A stretch of DNA of 64,000 nucleotides from JAAFIP01 sp043774625 (lineage in GTDB: Bacteria; Pseudomonadota; Gammaproteobacteria; Burkholderiales; Burkholderiaceae_C). Of the stretch, positions 23,510 through 32,274 are shown in pieces. Every line of letters starts with the position of its first letter. Position 1 is the stretch's first letter. The notes under the pieces are model-generated. The model had not been told where the DNA came from, searched no databases, and saw only the letters and a program-made list of their open reading frames with translations. A program made the position numbers and the translations under genes. The stretch is taken from the NCBI GenBank assembly GCA_043774625.1, contig JAYVTG010000017.1, positions 19,214 through 83,213 on the forward strand, given 5' to 3'.

Positions 23510-24520
23510 TCACTCAATATTTTGCACCTGCTCGCGCATTTGCTCAATCAACACCTTCATGTCCACGCTGATACGCGTCAGCTCCAGTGTGGATGATTTG
23601 GAGCCCAGTGTGTTGGCCTCGCGGTGTAGTTCTTGAATGACAAAGTCCAGGCGTTTACCGATTTCGGTCGTATTGTCATTTTTGCCCGATTTTGCAGTAG
23701 TTTTGCCAACAGGGCGTGGCACAGGTGGCGCGCTGTCTGGCTTGAGCAAGCGGTCAATCTCGTCCAGATGCGCGGCCAGTCGTGTAACTTCTTCGGCCAC
23801 GTCAATGCGGATGGCGTACACCGTAGCTTCGGTCAACGCCCGTTCTTGGGCGGCCTGCGAACTGACGGGGTGGCCCGCGCTACCCGCTTGTGCGGCTGCC
23901 AGAGCCTCTTGAAATTTGTCTACAAAGCGTTGGCGCTGTTGCTCTACCATTTGAGGAACCAGGGGGATGGCTTGCGCCGTCAAGGTGCGCAGCTGGGCAG
24001 TGCGGTCCAGCAGCATGTCGGCCAGGCGTTGGCCTTCACGCTCGCGCGAGGCTTGCAGCTCGTCCAGCGCTTGCAGTGCCAATGGCATCAACTGTGCCGT
24101 CCAGTCGGTGCTGGCGCTGGTGCCTGTGCCCGCAGGGCCAGCATCGGTACTGGCCATGCGCAAGACTTCAGCAACAGTCAGCGGTTGGGCTTGTGGCAGC
24201 CAGGACAATACGGTGTCTTGCGCATTGCCCAGCCGCTGCAGCAGGGCGGTGCTAGGTAATTGAAAGGCCGCTTGCGCGCTGCTACCCACAAAGGCGCGCA
24301 GTTCGACTTTGCCCCGTTTGAGGCGGGCGGTCAGCAGTTCACGCAAGGCGGCTTCGCTGTGGCGCAGTTCGTCACTCAGGCGAAACCCCAGGTCTAAAAA
24401 ACGGCTATTGACCGAGCGAATCTCCAAACCCAGACGTTCACGCGGCGAAGTTTGCTCTGAGTTTGCGTTGCTTTGTGGCGATTGGACGCTGGCATAGCCT
24501 GTCATGCTGTAAACTGGCAT
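23510..24520 (-). CDS. yicC: YicC family endoribonuclease-like protein
   Basis: A 336-residue YicC/YloC protein. It starts MPVYSMTGYAS, contains LEIRSVNSRFLDLGFRLSDELR and ends with the family C-terminus GKRLDFVIQELHREANTLGSKS. Family members have been shown to act on RNA. A linker at ~240-280 (PPVPRPVGKTTAKSGKNDN) is an unusual basic insertion before the C-terminal signature. It is divergent from the Ser/Thr kinase gene. Confidence 0.92.
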   Translation of the reverse strand: MPVYSMTGYASVQSPQSNANSEQTSPRERLGLEIRSVNSRFLDLGFRLSDELRHSEAALRELLTARLKRGKVELRAFVGSSAQAAFQLPSTALLQRLGNAQDTVLSWLPQAQPLTVAEVLRMASTDAGPAGTGTSASTDWTAQLMPLALQALDELQASREREGQRLADMLLDRTAQLRTLTAQAIPLVPQMVEQQRQRFVDKFQEALAAAQAGSAGHPVSSQAAQERALTEATVYAIRIDVAEEVTRLAAHLDEIDRLLKPDSAPPVPRPVGKTTAKSGKNDNTTEIGKRLDFVIQELHREANTLGSKSSTLELTRISVDMKVLIEQMREQVQNIE

Positions 24521-24610
24521 AAATTAGTTGTAACCTGTATTAAAAAAGTAAATTAACAGAGCCAAGATAGCGTTTTAGGGGCATAAGAATGCCCAGCGCA
24601 TGTATCTATT

Positions 24611-25615
24611 ATGTCAAAGGTCAAACCTGCATCCCTTCCTCCAGACACGGTCATTGGTGGTTATCGTGTTGTACGCAAGGTTTCTGCGGGCGGGTTTGGT
24701 CTGGTTTATCTGGCTGTAGACAACGAAGGCCAGCAGGTTGCCATTAAAGAATATTTACCATCATCGCTGGCGCACCGTGCGCCCGGCGAATTGCTACCCC
24801 AGGTGCAACCCGACAAATTGTCGCTGTATCGCCTAGGCCTGAAAAGCTTTTTTGAAGAAGGCCGTTCCCTAGCGCAAATCTCGCATGCTTCTGTCGTCAG
24901 CGTGCTGAATTTTTTTCGCGAGAATGAAACCGTTTACATGGTGATGAATTATTTGGAGGGTGCAACCCTGCAAGACTTCATCATCACCGCGCGCGAACTC
25001 AAAAAGCAAAAAGTCTTTCGTGAATCGACCATTCGCAGTTTGTTTGACGAAATTTTGCGCGGACTGCGTATCGTGCACCAGCACAAAATGCTGCACCTGG
25101 ACATCAAACCAGCCAACATTTTTATCACCGAAGACAACAAGGCCGTGCTGATTGACTTTGGCGCCGCACGCGAAGTATTGAGCAAAGAGGGCAACTTTAT
25201 TCGCCCCATGTACACCCCCGGTTTTGCTGCGCCCGAGATGTACCGCCGCGATTCTTCCATGGGGCCGTGGACAGACATTTACGCCATTGGCGCGTGTATT
25301 TACGCGACCATGCAAGGCTATCCACCGAACGACGCGCCCCAGCGGCTAGAAAAAGACCGTTTGTCGTTAGCGCTGTCGCGTTTGCGTGGCGTGTATTCAG
25401 ACAATTTGATCGAAGTGGTGGAATGGTGCATGTCGCTGGACCCATTGTCGCGTCCGCAGTCTGTGTTTGCACTGCAAAAAGAATTAAGTCAAGAAAACGA
25501 ACGCCGTTACACCAAACTCAGCGTAGCCGAAAAAATGCGCATGCAGTTTGACAATATGATGACAGATGGTAAAAAAGCCGTAGCGAAAGCTACTGGTTTT
25601 GGGAAGGCAGTGTAA
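24611..25615 (+). CDS. eukaryotic-type serine/threonine protein kinase
   Basis: A 334-residue Hanks-type kinase without a transmembrane segment. Glycine loop SAGGFGLVY (~26-34), lysine VAIKEYLP, catalytic loop HLDIKPANIF (HLD instead of HRD), metal loop LIDFGAAR and the P+1 region TPGFAAPEMY are all present, so it should be active. The C-terminal ~40 residues are basic. It ends 6 bases before the PP2C gene; together they form a reversible phosphorylation pair. The pair precedes rph-rdgB-hemW, an arrangement I know from Burkholderiales. Targets are unknown. Confidence 0.92.
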   Translation: MSKVKPASLPPDTVIGGYRVVRKVSAGGFGLVYLAVDNEGQQVAIKEYLPSSLAHRAPGELLPQVQPDKLSLYRLGLKSFFEEGRSLAQISHASVVSVLNFFRENETVYMVMNYLEGATLQDFIITARELKKQKVFRESTIRSLFDEILRGLRIVHQHKMLHLDIKPANIFITEDNKAVLIDFGAAREVLSKEGNFIRPMYTPGFAAPEMYRRDSSMGPWTDIYAIGACIYATMQGYPPNDAPQRLEKDRLSLALSRLRGVYSDNLIEVVEWCMSLDPLSRPQSVFALQKELSQENERRYTKLSVAEKMRMQFDNMMTDGKKAVAKATGFGKAV

Positions 25616-25621
25616 GCAAGA

Positions 25622-26524
25622 ATGAAGTTCTCAGTATTTCAGGTGAGCCGCAAAGGTGGCCGCGCACAAAACGAAGACCGCATGGGGTATTGCTATACCC
25701 GCGAGTCGGGTCTATTCGTGCTGGCCGACGGCATGGGTGGTCACCCTGAGGGTGAAGTTGCGGCCCAGATAGCCTTGCAAACCGTATCTGCTTTGTACCA
25801 AAAAGAAGCGCGCCCCTTTATCAAAGACGTCACTGGTTTCCTGTCAGGCGCCTTGATGGCTGCGCACCATCAGATCATTCGCTATGCCAGCGAAAAAGGC
25901 ATGCTGGACACGCCACGCACCACCTTTGTGGCTTGCATTGTGCAAGGCGGCGCAGCCACCTGGATTCACTGTGGTGATTCGCGTTTGTATCTAGTGCGCG
26001 ACGGCGAGATGCTCACCCGCACCCGCGACCATTCCTACATGGAACAGCATGCTGCGGGCATTATCCGCATGGACAAATTCAACCGCAATATCTTGTTCAC
26101 TTGCCTGGGCTCGCCCACCAAACCGGTGTTTGACGTGGCAGGCCCCACGCCGTTGATAGAGGCTGACCGCATTTTGCTGTGCTCTGACGGTCTATGGGGC
26201 ACTGTGAGCGACAACGATATCGTGCACCATCTGGCCAGGGGGGCGGTGGCGACTGCCGTGCCCGACCTGGTAGAGCTGGCTTTGCGCAATGGTGGTGAGC
26301 ACAGCGATAACGTGACGGTGATCGCTTTGGAATGGGAAACCCCTGATGCGTTTGAGTCTACCCGGGGCATATCGACCGATAGCATCAACGATGGTGTATT
26401 TGCGTCTACCATCCAGGCTTGGGGGGTGGATGGCATCATTGAAGATATGGACGATGCCGCCATTGAGCGCTCAATTGCCGAGATCAACGAAGCCATTCGC
26501 CGCAGCGCTGCCAAAAAGGCTTGA
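25622..26524 (+). CDS. PP2C-family serine/threonine phosphatase
   Basis: A 300-residue PPM/PP2C phosphatase. Metal-binding motifs are NEDR, LADGMGGHPEGEVAA, GDSRLYLVRDG, LCSDGLWG and the late GGEHSDNVTVIAL (DN pair). The C-terminal ~50 residues lie outside the catalytic core and may contact its substrate. It should reverse the action of the kinase encoded directly upstream. It lies 58 bases before rph. Confidence 0.93.
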   Translation: MKFSVFQVSRKGGRAQNEDRMGYCYTRESGLFVLADGMGGHPEGEVAAQIALQTVSALYQKEARPFIKDVTGFLSGALMAAHHQIIRYASEKGMLDTPRTTFVACIVQGGAATWIHCGDSRLYLVRDGEMLTRTRDHSYMEQHAAGIIRMDKFNRNILFTCLGSPTKPVFDVAGPTPLIEADRILLCSDGLWGTVSDNDIVHHLARGAVATAVPDLVELALRNGGEHSDNVTVIALEWETPDAFESTRGISTDSINDGVFASTIQAWGVDGIIEDMDDAAIERSIAEINEAIRRSAAKKA

Positions 26525-26582
26525 TTTTTCTGTGCCTGACTCTGATGAGCCAGATTGTTTTACGTTTTAACTCCTACCTTGT

Positions 26583-27311
26583 ATGTCTACATTCCAACGC
26601 AGTGACAGCCGCGCCGCTGATGCCATGCGCGCCGTGCGCATGACCCGCCACTACACCATCCATGCAGAAGGGTCGGTGCTGATCGAGTTTGGCAACACCA
26701 AGGTGCTGTGCACCGCCAGTGTGGAAGAGAAGGTGCCGCCGCACAAAAAAGGCAGTGGCGAAGGCTGGGTAACAGCCGAATACGGCATGCTGCCCCGCGC
26801 CACCCACACGCGCAGCAGCCGCGAGGCAGCCAAAGGCAAGCAAAGTGGCCGCACACAAGAAATCCAGCGCCTGATTGGCCGCAGCCTGCGTGCTGTGTTT
26901 GACTTGAAGAAACTGGGTGAGCGCACTATTTCTCTGGACTGCGACGTGATTCAGGCAGACGGTGGTACCCGCACCGCCAGCATTACCGGCGCATTTGTTG
27001 CCGCGCAAGACGCGGTGAATAAATTGATAGCACAAGGCAAACTCGTTGAATCGCCAATCATCCAGCCCGTGGCTGCAATCTCGGTAGGCATTGTGCAGGG
27101 CACTCCGCTGCTGGATTTGGAATACACCGAAGACTCTGCCTGCGACACCGATATGAACGTGGTGATGACCGGGGCGGGCCACTTTGTAGAAGTGCAGGGC
27201 ACGGCAGAGGGCGCGGCTTTTTCACGCAAAGAGATGGATGCACTGCTGGCATTGGCCGAAAAAGGCATTGGCGAGTTGATTAAATTGCAGCAGCAGTCAC
27301 TATCAAAATAA
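26583..27311 (+). CDS. rph: ribonuclease PH
   Basis: Phosphorolytic 3'-exoribonuclease that trims tRNA precursors. The 242-residue protein shows RSDSRAADAMRAVRMTRHYT, VTAEYGMLPRATHTRSSREAAKGKQSGRTQEIQRLIGRSLR and LDLEYTEDSACDTDMNVV. Its last codon and TAA stop lie in the beginning of a reverse copy of the 40-bp repeat. Confidence 0.97.
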   Translation: MSTFQRSDSRAADAMRAVRMTRHYTIHAEGSVLIEFGNTKVLCTASVEEKVPPHKKGSGEGWVTAEYGMLPRATHTRSSREAAKGKQSGRTQEIQRLIGRSLRAVFDLKKLGERTISLDCDVIQADGGTRTASITGAFVAAQDAVNKLIAQGKLVESPIIQPVAAISVGIVQGTPLLDLEYTEDSACDTDMNVVMTGAGHFVEVQGTAEGAAFSRKEMDALLALAEKGIGELIKLQQQSLSK

Positions 27312-27339
27312 TAGCTGCTCGCGCATATTTCACGCTGGC
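27300..27339 (-). repeat. 40-bp dispersed repeat at the rph 3' end
   Basis: Reverse-orientation copy: AATAGCTGCTCGCGCATAT then CACGCTGG. It supplies the rph stop codon TAA at 27309-27311 and fills most of the gap to rdgB. Confidence 0.8.
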
Positions 27340-27361
27340 ATCGGGCTGTTTTTATCACTAA

Positions 27362-27982
27362 ATGGCACTACGGGGCATGAAAATCGTGTTGGCATCCAAC
27401 AACCTCGGCAAATTGGCCGAGCTGGTGCCTTTGTTTGCACCTTTGGGGGTAGAACTGGTTGCACAAAGCACGCTGGGTGTACCCGAAGCGCCCGAACCTT
27501 TTCGCACTTTTGTAGAGAACGCGTTAACCAAAGCCCGTAACGCAGCGCAGCACACTGGTCTGCCCGCCATAGCGGACGACGCGGGCCTGTGCATAGATGC
27601 GTTTGGCGGTTTGCCCGGCGTAGACACCGCATATTACTGTGTGCAATTTGGCTACCCCAAGAGTGACGACAACAACCGCCGCGCCGTGCTGGAGCAAATG
27701 GCAAACCACGTAGATCGTCGCGCCAAAATGGTGAGCACCATCGTCGCCGTGCGCAGCGTGGACGACCCCGAACCACTGATCGCTGTGGGCCGTGTGCACG
27801 GCGAAATAACCCGCGAAGTCGTGGGAGGCAACGGATTTGGTTTTGACCCCGTGATGTTTATCCCTTCATTGGGCAAAACCATGGCCCAGCTTGACCCAAT
27901 GCATAAAAACCAGATCAGCCACCGTGGACAGTCGGCCAGACAAATGGTCGAGTTGATCCGCGAGCACTGGTTGCATGCCTGA
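27362..27982 (+). CDS. rdgB: XTP/dITP diphosphatase (RdgB/HAM1)
   Basis: Removes non-canonical purine triphosphates (XTP, dITP) from the nucleotide pool. The protein has up to 206 residues with SNNLGKLAEL, the FVENALTKARNAAQHTGLPAIADDAGL core, GNGFGFDPVM and HRGQSARQM. A start at 27377 (MKIVLASNN) is equally good and matches the usual N-terminus. A 30-bp tandem duplication begins at its stop codon. Confidence 0.95.
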   Translation: MALRGMKIVLASNNLGKLAELVPLFAPLGVELVAQSTLGVPEAPEPFRTFVENALTKARNAAQHTGLPAIADDAGLCIDAFGGLPGVDTAYYCVQFGYPKSDDNNRRAVLEQMANHVDRRAKMVSTIVAVRSVDDPEPLIAVGRVHGEITREVVGGNGFGFDPVMFIPSLGKTMAQLDPMHKNQISHRGQSARQMVELIREHWLHA

Positions 27983-28041
27983 AGAATTAAATAGGGTCAG
28001 AACACATTTAAAAGAATTAAATAGGGTCAGAACACATTTAA
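27982..28041. repeat. two perfect tandem copies of a 30-bp sequence
   Basis: The units 27982-28011 and 28012-28041 are identical and contain AATAGGGTCAGAACACATTT. The GGGTCAGA block recalls ends of REP-like or IS-derived sequences. They lie between rdgB and hemW. Confidence 0.9.
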
Positions 28042-28069
28042 TGCTTCGGCCTTCAAGCAAAATCGTGCT

Positions 28070-29296
28070 GTGAAAGACATTCAACACTATATGCGTCCCG
28101 GCACGCTGCAACTGCCCAGCTTGCCGCCTCTGTCGCTGTACATCCATTTGCCATGGTGCATTAAAAAATGCCCGTACTGCGACTTCAATTCGCACGAACC
28201 GCGTGGCAATTTGGGCGGCGGCGGGCTGTTGGCGACAGATACCGAGCACCGCTATATCAACGCCGTCATTGCTGACCTGGAAGCCGCCTTGCCATTAATC
28301 TGGGGCCGCACGGTGCGCAGTATTTTTATTGGCGGCGGCACGCCCAGCCTGTTTGCACCTGCATCCATCGACCGTTTGCTGGCCGATGTGCGCGCCCGGT
28401 TACGGCTGGAAGCCGACTGCGAAATCACCATGGAAGCCAACCCCGGCACCTTTGAAAAAGACCGTTTCAAAGCCTTTCGTGCAGCCGGTGTCAACCGCTT
28501 GTCCATCGGCGTGCAAAGCTTTAACGACGAACATCTGAAAGCCTTGGGTAGAGTACATAATAGCCAGCAAGCCAGCTCCGCTATTGCGGAAGCAGCTATG
28601 CATTTTGAAGCATTTAACCTGGACATCATGTATGCGCTGCCCGGCCAAACGATTGAACAATGCGCCCAGGACGTGCAAACTGCGCTCAGCTTTAACCCGC
28701 CGCACATCAGCATTTATCACCTGACGATTGAGCCCAATACTTTCTTCGCCAAGCACCCGCCCAAGATTCCAGACGAAGACAGCGCGTATGACATGCTGGA
28801 CCGCATTGGCGAGTTGACGGCGGCGCACGGCATGCAGCGCTATGAGGTGAGCGCTTTCGCCAAGCCCGGCTTTCGCTGCTGGCACAACGTCAACTACTGG
28901 CAGTTTGGTGACTATTTGGGCATAGGCGCAGGGGCGCACAGCAAAATCAGCTTTGCGCACCGCGTGGTGCGCCAGGTGCGCGCGCGCGAACCCGCGCTGT
29001 ATATGGAAAAGGCGCTATCAAAAGCGGGTGGTGGCGAGGCTATTGTGCAAGATGTCGAAGTACCGCGTCTGGACTTGCCGTTTGAATACATGCTCAACGC
29101 TCTTCGTCTGACCGACGGTTTTACATTGCAAGACTTTTCAGACCGCACGGGTCTGGCCTTGACGGCGATTCAAAAGGGCCTGGACGATGCAGAACGCAAA
29201 GGCTTGATAGAGCGCGATTTTGTGCACGTGAAGCCCACCACACGTGGAATGGACTTTTTAAGCGACCTGCAAAGCTTGTTCCTCGCAGAAACCTGA
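28070..29296 (+). CDS. hemW: HemW-like radical SAM protein (haem chaperone)
   Basis: Radical SAM protein of the HemN/HemW family, up to 408 residues. The cluster motif is CIKKCPYCDF (C-x3-C-x2-C), followed by FIGGGTPSLF and EANPGTFEKDRF. The first cysteine spacing and length fit HemW, which binds haem, rather than coproporphyrinogen dehydrogenase HemN. The start is GTG at 28070, or ATG at 28091. Bases 28572-28611 look like a 40-bp repeat copy and encode ASSAIAEAAMHFEA. Confidence 0.9.
   Translation: MKDIQHYMRPGTLQLPSLPPLSLYIHLPWCIKKCPYCDFNSHEPRGNLGGGGLLATDTEHRYINAVIADLEAALPLIWGRTVRSIFIGGGTPSLFAPASIDRLLADVRARLRLEADCEITMEANPGTFEKDRFKAFRAAGVNRLSIGVQSFNDEHLKALGRVHNSQQASSAIAEAAMHFEAFNLDIMYALPGQTIEQCAQDVQTALSFNPPHISIYHLTIEPNTFFAKHPPKIPDEDSAYDMLDRIGELTAAHGMQRYEVSAFAKPGFRCWHNVNYWQFGDYLGIGAGAHSKISFAHRVVRQVRAREPALYMEKALSKAGGGEAIVQDVEVPRLDLPFEYMLNALRLTDGFTLQDFSDRTGLALTAIQKGLDDAERKGLIERDFVHVKPTTRGMDFLSDLQSLFLAET
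28572..28611 (+). repeat. 40-bp dispersed repeat inside hemW
   Basis: Diverged forward copy: CCAGC, TATTGCGGAAGCAGCTAT and TTGAAGC. It is read in the stop-free forward frame. Confidence 0.55.
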
Positions 29297-29329
29297 ACTC
29301 TCTGGGTTAAAATATTAGCTTCAACCAAA

Positions 29330-29419
29330 GGAAGCGTGGCAGAGCGGTTGAATGCAGCAGTCTTGAAAACTGCCGAGGTTTTACGACCTCCGTGAGTTCG
29401 AATCTCACCGCTTCCGCCA
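29330..29419 (+). tRNA. tRNA-Ser (anticodon UGA)
   Basis: A 90-base class II tRNA. The acceptor stem is GGAAGCG/CGCTTCC, the anticodon stem GCAGT/ACTGC encloses CTTGAAA (TGA), the variable arm is long, the T loop is TTCGAAT and CCA is encoded. TAAAAT at 29308-29313 is a plausible -10. Confidence 0.97.
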
Positions 29420-29434
29420 AACAAAAGCACTACC

Positions 29435-30319
29435 ATGCCAGCCGCTATTCAACCTCTGCGCGGCGTGCGCGTCGTCAGTCTTGCACTGAATTTGCCCGGC
29501 CCAGCCGCCTTGCGGCGTTTGCGCGACATGGGCGCAACTTGCACCAAAATCGAACCACCTGCCCCCAAGACAAGCGCTTTTGGTGACCCCATGGGGCAGT
29601 ACAACCCGGCAGCCTATGCTGCGCTGCATGCGGGAATCAAGGTCGTATCGGTTGACCTGAAAACAGACAAGGGCCAAAGCCGCCTGCACCAAACACTGGC
29701 GCAAGCAGATGTGCTACTCACCTCGTTTCGCCCTTCTGCATTGCACAAGCTGGGCCTGGGCTGGAAAAAACTCCATCGTCTCTATCCGGCCTTGTCAGTC
29801 GTGGCTATTGTGGGCGCGCCGGGTCTGCTTGCCGAAGAACCTGGGCATGACTTGACCTATTTGGCACAAGCAGGCTTGGTGACGGGCACCGACTTGCCGG
29901 CCAGCCTATTTGCAGACATGGGCGGCTCGCTCATGGCGAGCGAGGCGGTGCTCAAGGCCGTACTGCACCAGCACGCTGCGGGCAAAGGTGTTTTTCAGGA
30001 AGTGGCGCTGTCTGCTGCTGCCGATTGGCTCGCCCTGCCGCGCACCTGGGGGCTGACGCAACCTGGCGGCGCGGTGGGTGGTGCACATGCGGGGTATTGC
30101 ATATACGCCTGCAAGGACGGGCGAGTGGCCATTGCCGCGCTGGAGCCGCATTTTGCAGCAACCTTGTGCACAGCTGCGGGTATTGCCCTGCCAGACGCGC
30201 GCGCCATGTTTTTACCTGCAACCCGCCAAGCAATAGCGGCGTATATGGCCAGCCGCACCTGCCAACAGCTTGACCAACTCGCGCTGGAAAAAGATATACC
30301 GCTGCATACTTTGCGCTAG
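29435..30319 (+). CDS. class III CoA-transferase (CaiB/BaiF/AMACR family), short form
   Basis: A 294-residue member of the family that includes CoA-transferases and alpha-methylacyl-CoA racemase. Typical parts are LRGVRVVSLALNLPGPAALRRLRDMGATCTKIEPP, VDLKTDKGQSRLHQTLAQADVLLTSFRPSAL and the catalytic-Asp region PGHDLTYLAQAGL. It is about 70-100 residues shorter than usual and seems to lack the end of the C-terminal part, so it may be degenerate or specialised. It starts 15 bases after tRNA-Ser and ends 28 bases before ureG on the other strand. Confidence 0.85.
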   Translation: MPAAIQPLRGVRVVSLALNLPGPAALRRLRDMGATCTKIEPPAPKTSAFGDPMGQYNPAAYAALHAGIKVVSVDLKTDKGQSRLHQTLAQADVLLTSFRPSALHKLGLGWKKLHRLYPALSVVAIVGAPGLLAEEPGHDLTYLAQAGLVTGTDLPASLFADMGGSLMASEAVLKAVLHQHAAGKGVFQEVALSAAADWLALPRTWGLTQPGGAVGGAHAGYCIYACKDGRVAIAALEPHFAATLCTAAGIALPDARAMFLPATRQAIAAYMASRTCQQLDQLALEKDIPLHTLR

Positions 30320-30347
30320 CGGGCACAGGTGTTGCGGTCGCATGTTG

Positions 30348-31007
30348 TCAGTGAGCGCGCAACATACCCTTGGTTTCAATGAACGCAATGATTTGCTCTA
30401 CACCGCTCAAAGTTTTCAAGTTGGTCATCACATAAGGTTTGGCTTGACGCATGCGTTTGGTGTCTGACTCCATCACTGCCAAATCGGCGCCTACATGCGG
30501 GGCTAGGTCGGTTTTATTGATGACAAACAAGTCGCTTTTGGTGATGCCAGGGCCACCTTTGCGGGGGATTTTTTCACCTGCTGCTACGTCAATTACGTAG
30601 ATGGTGAGGTCACTCAGTTCGGGGCTAAAGGTTGCAGCCAGGTTGTCGCCACCGCTTTCTACAAACACGATGTCGGCGTTGGGAAATTCCACCAGCATGC
30701 GGTCTATAGCTTCCAGGTTGATGGAGCAGTCTTCACGAATGGCGGTGTGCGGGCAGCCGCCCGTCTCTACGCCCATAATGCGTTCGGCTTCCAGCGCGCC
30801 ACTAACGGTCAACAGGCGCTGGTCTTCCTTGGTGTAAATGTCATTGGTGATGGCGACCAGGTCGTACCTGTCTCGCATGGCTTTGCACAGCATTTCCAGC
30901 AAGGTGGTTTTACCGGAACCCACTGGCCCACCGATACCCACGCGCAGGGGCGGGAGTTTTTTGCTGCGGTTTTTGATGTGGTGCAATGTGGATGCGTGTG
31001 GGCTCAT
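30348..31007 (-). CDS. ureG: urease accessory GTPase UreG
   Basis: A 219-residue SIMIBI-class GTPase that powers nickel insertion into urease. Motifs are GPVGSGKTTL, the metal-binding CPH of the VETGGCPHTAIREDCS segment, FVESGGDNLAATF and VINKTDLAPHVGADL. It is the last gene of the leftward urease operon and overlaps ureF by 4 bases. Confidence 0.97.
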   Translation of the reverse strand: MSPHASTLHHIKNRSKKLPPLRVGIGGPVGSGKTTLLEMLCKAMRDRYDLVAITNDIYTKEDQRLLTVSGALEAERIMGVETGGCPHTAIREDCSINLEAIDRMLVEFPNADIVFVESGGDNLAATFSPELSDLTIYVIDVAAGEKIPRKGGPGITKSDLFVINKTDLAPHVGADLAVMESDTKRMRQAKPYVMTNLKTLSGVEQIIAFIETKGMLRAH

Positions 31008-31729
31008 GATCTGAATATCCTGGAGTATTGGGTTTCGTGTTGCGCCGACAAAATAGCCAGCATGGGGCTAAAAGCTTGGCGTTCGCTCTCAGCCAAGCGC
31101 ATGGCATGGCTCACTGCGGCAGGAATTTCATGATGCAATCGTTGCAAAATGCGTTGCCCAGCGCCTTGGCCTAAAGGTACCGCTTTGATAGCGGCTTGCA
31201 TCATGTTTTCTGCCCAACCGAAGGCAAAAGCCAGCAAACATTCGCGTACAGGGGCCAAGGTGTCTGCCGCCGCGCTAGAGAAGGCGATGGGGTAGGTGAT
31301 GTCGTTTACTTGATCCGATACTGCATGGCTGATACTCTTGCGCCAGGCCATGAACGAGCTACCCATCTGCAAAGTTTGCAAACGAAATTCTGCGCTTTCG
31401 CGGGTCTGCAAAATCCAGTCGTTCAATTCTCGCAGGCGTGGCATGTCGCCGCGTTGCCAAGCAGGTATGGCTTTGGCCATCACAGCCAAGTCACCTCGCG
31501 AAAGACTCAAGTACAGTTGATCCACGAGCCAGTCAGACGCTACAGATTCAGTAGCTACTCGCGTACTTTCCACGCTGGCTTCAAGCCCTTCTGAGTAAGA
31601 AAACCCACCTACGGGCAACGCTGGAGATGCGAGCCAGATGAGCTGCAACAACGCCGTTGCAGGCAAAGGTGCATGGCCAAATTTTGAAGTGCTGGCACGT
31701 GGCTTGCGTACGATGAACCTACGCGTCAT
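31004..31729 (-). CDS. ureF: urease accessory protein UreF
   Basis: A 241-residue helical protein that links UreG and UreD to the urease apoenzyme. It shows LLQLIWLASPALPVGGFSYSEGLE and the QLYLSLSRGDL region. It overlaps both ureE and ureG by 4 bases, so translation is coupled. Residues around SVESTRVATESVA are encoded by a well-matched 40-bp repeat copy. Confidence 0.94.
   Translation of the reverse strand: MTRRFIVRKPRASTSKFGHAPLPATALLQLIWLASPALPVGGFSYSEGLEASVESTRVATESVASDWLVDQLYLSLSRGDLAVMAKAIPAWQRGDMPRLRELNDWILQTRESAEFRLQTLQMGSSFMAWRKSISHAVSDQVNDITYPIAFSSAAADTLAPVRECLLAFAFGWAENMMQAAIKAVPLGQGAGQRILQRLHHEIPAAVSHAMRLAESERQAFSPMLAILSAQHETQYSRIFRS
31539..31578 (-). repeat. 40-bp dispersed repeat inside ureF
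   Basis: Reverse copy: GCTACAGATTCAGTAGCTACTC then GCGTACTTTCCACGCTGG, exactly 40 bases. It is read by ureF in the stop-free forward frame. Confidence 0.8.
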
Positions 31730-32265
31730 GGTGAGTGGGCATGCCGGTGACCATCGCCATGCTGGTGCGTTGCATGTACGCCTGCATGCGCGCGGCTGTG
31801 GTCATGTCCATTGCTGCTGTACGCCCCTGCTTCGGGTTCAAATGCTTCGGTCACGTCTTTCACAATCAAATGCATGGCACGCAACATATCGGCCAGCACA
31901 TGGTCAGATTCAATTTTTAAATGATCGGGTTTCAATTCAATCTGCACATGTCGGTTACCCAAGTGGTAAGCAGCACGAATCAAATCGTATGGCGTGCCGT
32001 GGTCACGGCAATAGGTAATGTGCAATACCCGTTGCGGTGCAGCTACGACCTTTACCAACGAACCATCTTCAGCCACCAGCACATCGCCCCCACGCACTGT
32101 TGTGCCACGCGGCAAAAAAACGCCAAGCTGCCGTCCAGCGGAGTCGGTACAGTCAAAACGGCTTTTTTGCCGCACATCCCAGTCCAGCTCTACTATGGTG
32201 GCGCGTTTGACTAACACGGGTGCAAGCCCTGCGCCTTGGGACACCAGTTTGGAGGTTTGAATCAT
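31726..32265 (-). CDS. ureE: urease accessory protein UreE (nickel chaperone)
   Basis: A 179-residue metallochaperone that delivers nickel to UreG. The N-terminal domain and the core CRDHGTPYDLIRAAYHLGNRHVQIEL (with the metal-binding GNRH) are followed by a histidine-rich tail (DHSRAHAGVHATHQHGDGHRHAH) that can store nickel. It lies 9 bases downstream of ureC. Confidence 0.95.
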   Translation of the reverse strand: MIQTSKLVSQGAGLAPVLVKRATIVELDWDVRQKSRFDCTDSAGRQLGVFLPRGTTVRGGDVLVAEDGSLVKVVAAPQRVLHITYCRDHGTPYDLIRAAYHLGNRHVQIELKPDHLKIESDHVLADMLRAMHLIVKDVTEAFEPEAGAYSSNGHDHSRAHAGVHATHQHGDGHRHAHSP

Positions 32266-32274
32266 GTCGGCAGT

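Noticed and set aside
27010..27055. Possible further 40-bp repeat in rph (AAATTGATAGCACAAGGC)
   Set aside because: Only the first ~10 bases fit, and the encoded NKLIAQGKL segment looks like normal RNase PH sequence.
28985..29050. Possible second repeat in hemW near GCGCTATCAAAAGC
   Set aside because: Only GCTATC and short stretches match; there is no GCGCGAGC core.
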